A stretch of DNA of 64,000 bases, from NCBI RefSeq assembly GCF_018687935.1, contig NZ_CP061308.1, forward strand, positions 2,096,416 to 2,160,415. The letters run 5' to 3'. The stretch is from Polynucleobacter sp. JS-JIR-5-A7 (lineage in GTDB: Bacteria > Pseudomonadota > Gammaproteobacteria > Burkholderiales > Burkholderiaceae). Both the position numbers and the translations under genes were made by a program. Below, in pieces: positions 61,431 through 64,000 of the stretch. The first letter of the stretch is position 1. Every line of letters starts with the position of its first letter. Under the pieces are notes generated by a model. That model saw nothing but the letters and a program-made list of their open reading frames with translations. It did no database searches and was not told where the DNA came from.

Positions 61431-63107
61431 TTACTTGGCTTCTTTTTTTCCAAACATTTGGTTGATCTGCCACTGTTGTGCAATGGACAACAAATTATTA
61501 ACCACCCAGTACAAAACTAAGCCTGCAGGGAAGAAAAAGAACATGATCGAAAACACGATCGGCATATACAACATGACCTTAGCCTGAATTGGATCTGGTG
61601 GGGTTGGATTAAGTTTAGTTTGCACAAACATGGATACCGCCATGATCACTGGCAAGATGTAAAAAGGATCCGGCACGGATAAGTCCTGTATCCAAAGAAC
61701 CCATGGTGCGCCGCGCATCTCGACAGATGACAACAATACCCAGTACAAAGAAATAAATACGGGAATCTGAATCACTACAGGCAAACAGCCGCCGAGTGGA
61801 TTGATTTTTTCTTTGCGATACATCTCCATCATGGCTTGATTAAGCTTTTGTGGATCGCCTTTATATTGCTCTCTCATCGCCATCAAACGCGGCTGAACCT
61901 CTTTCATACGAGCCATCGATTTATAGCTAGCAGCGGAGAGCGGGAAGAAGACCAATTTAATTAAGATTGTTAACAGAATGATGGCCCAACCCCAATTGCC
62001 TACATAACCGTGGATTTTTTCCAACAACCAGAAAATAGGTTTGGCAAGAATTGTGAGATAGCCATAGTCCTTCAAGAGCTCAAAACCTGGGGCAATGGTT
62101 TCTAAAACTTTTTCTTCTTGTGGTCCAACGAAGAGCTGTGCTTTTTCAGTCGCCACTGTTCCTGGCGCAACAATACCCAATGGGGTCTGCATGCCAACGC
62201 GATACAGGCCGTTATCAATTTTTCCAGCGTAGATATCACGGACAACCTTATCGCCCGGAATCCAGGCGCTAGCAAAATAGTGTTGCACCATGGCAATCCA
62301 AGCTGGATCGCCTGCAGGCACTTGCTTTGGCAGTGTGATTTTGTTTTTATCAATCTCCGTGAATTCAAGCTTATTGAACTTTTCTTTGTCGGTATAAGCA
62401 GCTGGTCCAGTAAAGGTGCTAGCAGAGAAAGCACCATCAAACGGTCCAATTTTTTGTTCTTGCGAACCATCACGCACAATCTCGGTATAGAGAACCAAAG
62501 GGTTTGGATTTGTCACGCTTTGTGTAACCCGGTGACCGACATCCACCACATAACTTCCTGGATTAAGGATGAAGGTTTTTTCGAGCTTTACGCCACCTCG
62601 TTCGCTGGCAAGCACAACAAACGGTCTGCCTGAACCATCTTTGCCAGACTGAACCAACTTAAAGGTGCTTGTATGGTTTGGCAAATCATTGTTGTTGAGG
62701 GTGATTAACCCAGATCTCGCAAAATATTTATGGTTTGGTGTGTATTGGAATAGCTCAACCGGTTTTTTTTCCGCAGTTAAGGCTTTGAGGAGTTTTGCGT
62801 CAATAACATTTGCACCGCTCGCGCTTATCTCCAAAACTAGCACGTCGTTTTGTAATACAAACTTTTCTGCGCCCTCAATTGAGCCAACATTTGCAGTTGG
62901 TGCTGCTGTAGCGGTCTTTGTGACACCAGAAATTTGCGTGGGCACATCTAATTTACTGGCTGTGCCTGTCTTGTCTGCGGCTGCGGGCGCTGCAACTGGG
63001 GCAGCAGCGAACATCGATGGTTTGCCCTCATGTACCTGCCAATTGTTGTACAACATGAGGCCTGATAGTGAAAACACAGCCCAAAGAATTGTTTTTTTAA
63101 AGTCCAT
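61431..63107 (-). CDS. yidC: Membrane protein insertase YidC
   Basis: 558 residues. N-terminal helix (FKKTILWAVFSLSGL), large periplasmic beta domain, then the conserved core from GNWGWAIILLTILIKL to the last helices with YMPIVFSIMFFFFPAGLVLYW. Inserts proteins into the inner membrane alone or with Sec. Seven bases after yidD. Confidence 0.97.
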   Translation of the reverse strand: MDFKKTILWAVFSLSGLMLYNNWQVHEGKPSMFAAAPVAAPAAADKTGTASKLDVPTQISGVTKTATAAPTANVGSIEGAEKFVLQNDVLVLEISASGANVIDAKLLKALTAEKKPVELFQYTPNHKYFARSGLITLNNNDLPNHTSTFKLVQSGKDGSGRPFVVLASERGGVKLEKTFILNPGSYVVDVGHRVTQSVTNPNPLVLYTEIVRDGSQEQKIGPFDGAFSASTFTGPAAYTDKEKFNKLEFTEIDKNKITLPKQVPAGDPAWIAMVQHYFASAWIPGDKVVRDIYAGKIDNGLYRVGMQTPLGIVAPGTVATEKAQLFVGPQEEKVLETIAPGFELLKDYGYLTILAKPIFWLLEKIHGYVGNWGWAIILLTILIKLVFFPLSAASYKSMARMKEVQPRLMAMREQYKGDPQKLNQAMMEMYRKEKINPLGGCLPVVIQIPVFISLYWVLLSSVEMRGAPWVLWIQDLSVPDPFYILPVIMAVSMFVQTKLNPTPPDPIQAKVMLYMPIVFSIMFFFFPAGLVLYWVVNNLLSIAQQWQINQMFGKKEAK

Positions 63108-63113
63108 TTGTAT

Positions 63114-63356
63114 TCACTTAAATGATTGAGACGTTTGTTTTACCGCAGGATCATAACCGCCTTGTGACAAAGGGTTACAACGCAAAATGCGCCATGCCGT
63201 TAAGCCAAAGCTTTTGAAAAATCCATAATGATGAAAGCAGTCACAGGCATATTGAGAGCAGCTAGGCACATACTTACACCGCATGCCAATGTAAGGGCTA
63301 AGTGCAAGTTGATACAAGCGCACCAAGCTCACTGCGACCTTATTTAAAACGCGCAC
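63114..63356 (-). CDS. yidD: Membrane protein insertion efficiency factor YidD
   Basis: 80 residues with YQLALSPYIGMRCKYVPSCSQYACD and CNPLSQGGYDPA-type motifs split over the three conserved Cys. GTG start one base after the rnpA stop. Helps YidC-dependent insertion. Confidence 0.93.
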   Translation of the reverse strand: MRVLNKVAVSLVRLYQLALSPYIGMRCKYVPSCSQYACDCFHHYGFFKSFGLTAWRILRCNPLSQGGYDPAVKQTSQSFK

Positions 63357-63357
63357 C

Positions 63358-63675
63358 CTAAATAAGCTCCATCACCTGAGAGCGCAGGAGATCTTTCTCT
63401 TTTTTTCTGAGTCTGCCGCGAGTTTGACGACCAATTGGCTTTTTAAGCTTAAGGACAACATCTTTGTTAAATGCCGTTGCCTGTGCAGTCCAAACTATTT
63501 CACGAATCATTCGCTTCAAGCGATTTCGGTCTACGGCGCGTTTAACCAATTTTTTGGCTACTGCAATTCCTAGGTCAGGCTTGGCGCCATTTTGAGCGCC
63601 CACAGAATACATGCCCCAAGACAGATTTGTTTTGGGGCGCGATTTAAGTAATTCAGAAATCCTTGCGCTATTCAA
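63358..63675 (-). CDS. rnpA: Ribonuclease P protein component
   Basis: 105 residues, TTG start eight bases after the rpmH stop. The RNR motif region reads LVKRAVDRNRLKRMIREIV and binds the P RNA. Supports maturation of tRNA 5' ends. Confidence 0.93.
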   Translation of the reverse strand: MNSARISELLKSRPKTNLSWGMYSVGAQNGAKPDLGIAVAKKLVKRAVDRNRLKRMIREIVWTAQATAFNKDVVLKLKKPIGRQTRGRLRKKEKDLLRSQVMELI

Positions 63676-63683
63676 TGGCTAAA

Positions 63684-63818
63684 TTACACAGCCAAACGTT
63701 TGCGACCTTTTGCGCGGCGTGCATTTAATACAGCGCGTCCGCTCTTGGTTTTCATACGAATACGAAAGCCGTGGGTGCGCTTGCGACGTGTTACTGATGG
63801 TTGATAAGTTCTTTTCAT
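63684..63818 (-). CDS. rpmH: 50S ribosomal protein L34
   Basis: 44 residues, too short for common ORF cut-offs: [19 protein letters not shown] start, then [20 protein letters not shown] complete and typical L34. The first gene of the rpmH-rnpA-yidD-yidC-mnmE cluster. Confidence 0.97.
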
Positions 63819-63966
63819 GATAGATCCCTGGAAAACCCACTATTTTCCTTGTTGCGAAGCAAAAGGTCAATCTATCTCAATAAATATGTAGGTGTTTTTC
63901 TCTATTTTTACTTACTTTTTGACTAAAACATTAATTCATAAGGGATTTTTTCTTTTATTCACAAGT

Positions 63967-63975
63967 TATCCACAG
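63967..63975 (+). promoter_or_regulatory. DnaA box at the origin side
   Basis: Perfect TTATCCACA in the AT-rich region to the right of rpmH. Near copies (TTATTCCACA at 63955, TTTTTCCAC at 63977) flank it. The window ends here; dnaA is expected next on the plus strand. Confidence 0.7.
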
Positions 63976-64000
63976 TTTTTCCACGAACTTTTACCTTGTG

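Noticed and set aside
62118..63129. Long plus-strand frames opposite yidC
   Set aside because: Antisense shadows; yidC is fully supported.
63679..63870. 63-residue minus-strand frame near the right end
   Set aside because: Overlaps rpmH in another frame; the 44-residue L34 frame at 63684-63818 is the real gene.

Overview
The window reads as a freshwater betaproteobacterium of the Polynucleobacter type (Burkholderiaceae). This is judged from moderate G+C, compact operons, protein character (GTP-type PEP carboxykinase, NtrYX downstream of def-fmt-rsmB, LpxO-like hydroxylase) and the yidC-rnpA-rpmH order ending at a DnaA box. The right edge is therefore the replication-origin side of the chromosome, with dnaA expected just beyond it.

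Layout: (1) 1-15.8 kb is mostly core. It holds the end of rodA, HU, a lipid A hydroxylase, carbonic anhydrase, a lipid A acyltransferase, a pseudouridine synthase, prfC with no normal start codon, small envelope proteins, a first arsenic operon (arsR-arsC-aquaporin), a peroxiredoxin and PsiE. (2) 15.8-44.5 kb is an accretion zone built on the 3' end of one tRNA-Phe gene (44452-44527, minus strand). Eight copies of a [hairpin + tRNA 3' end] unit, from exact to badly decayed, mark successive insertions. The zone carries SodC, a GST, a cupin, copper-type small proteins, a 4 kb islet with a CMAH-like Rieske/metallo-beta-lactamase protein and a dead integrase, a second ars operon with arsH, a block of unknown mobile-element genes (AAA+ ATPase, small recombinase, intact integrase), pstS, a tandemly duplicated envelope block with pal, sulfite dehydrogenase sorAB and a BrnT/BrnA toxin-antitoxin pair. 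(3) 44.5-64 kb is core again: OsmC-YcaO fusion, def-fmt-rsmB-DUF4390-ntrY-ntrX, dprA, topA, mnmC2-like, pckG and the mnmE-yidC-yidD-rnpA-rpmH cluster.

The most unusual signal is a 17-bp palindrome, TGTCCTTTTAAAGGACA and close variants. It occurs ten times between 25.3 and 43.7 kb, and I saw none outside the island zone. In at least two clear cases it is paired at a fixed 29-bp spacing with a sister palindrome TGTCGTTTAAAACGACA, and most composites lie next to att-like cores. The same island has a 200-bp array of strong palindromes (28311-28528) and a 730-bp gene-free stretch with a regularly spaced motif (28971-29709). Together these may be the cis-acting system of an undescribed integrative element family. 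That is inference from the sequence only.

Decay is common: a 5' remnant of a dctA-type transporter gene, an integrase broken by one TGA, an in-frame TAG in an unknown gene, a homopolymer frameshift in an FGE-family gene, and a pal remnant in one copy of the duplicated block.
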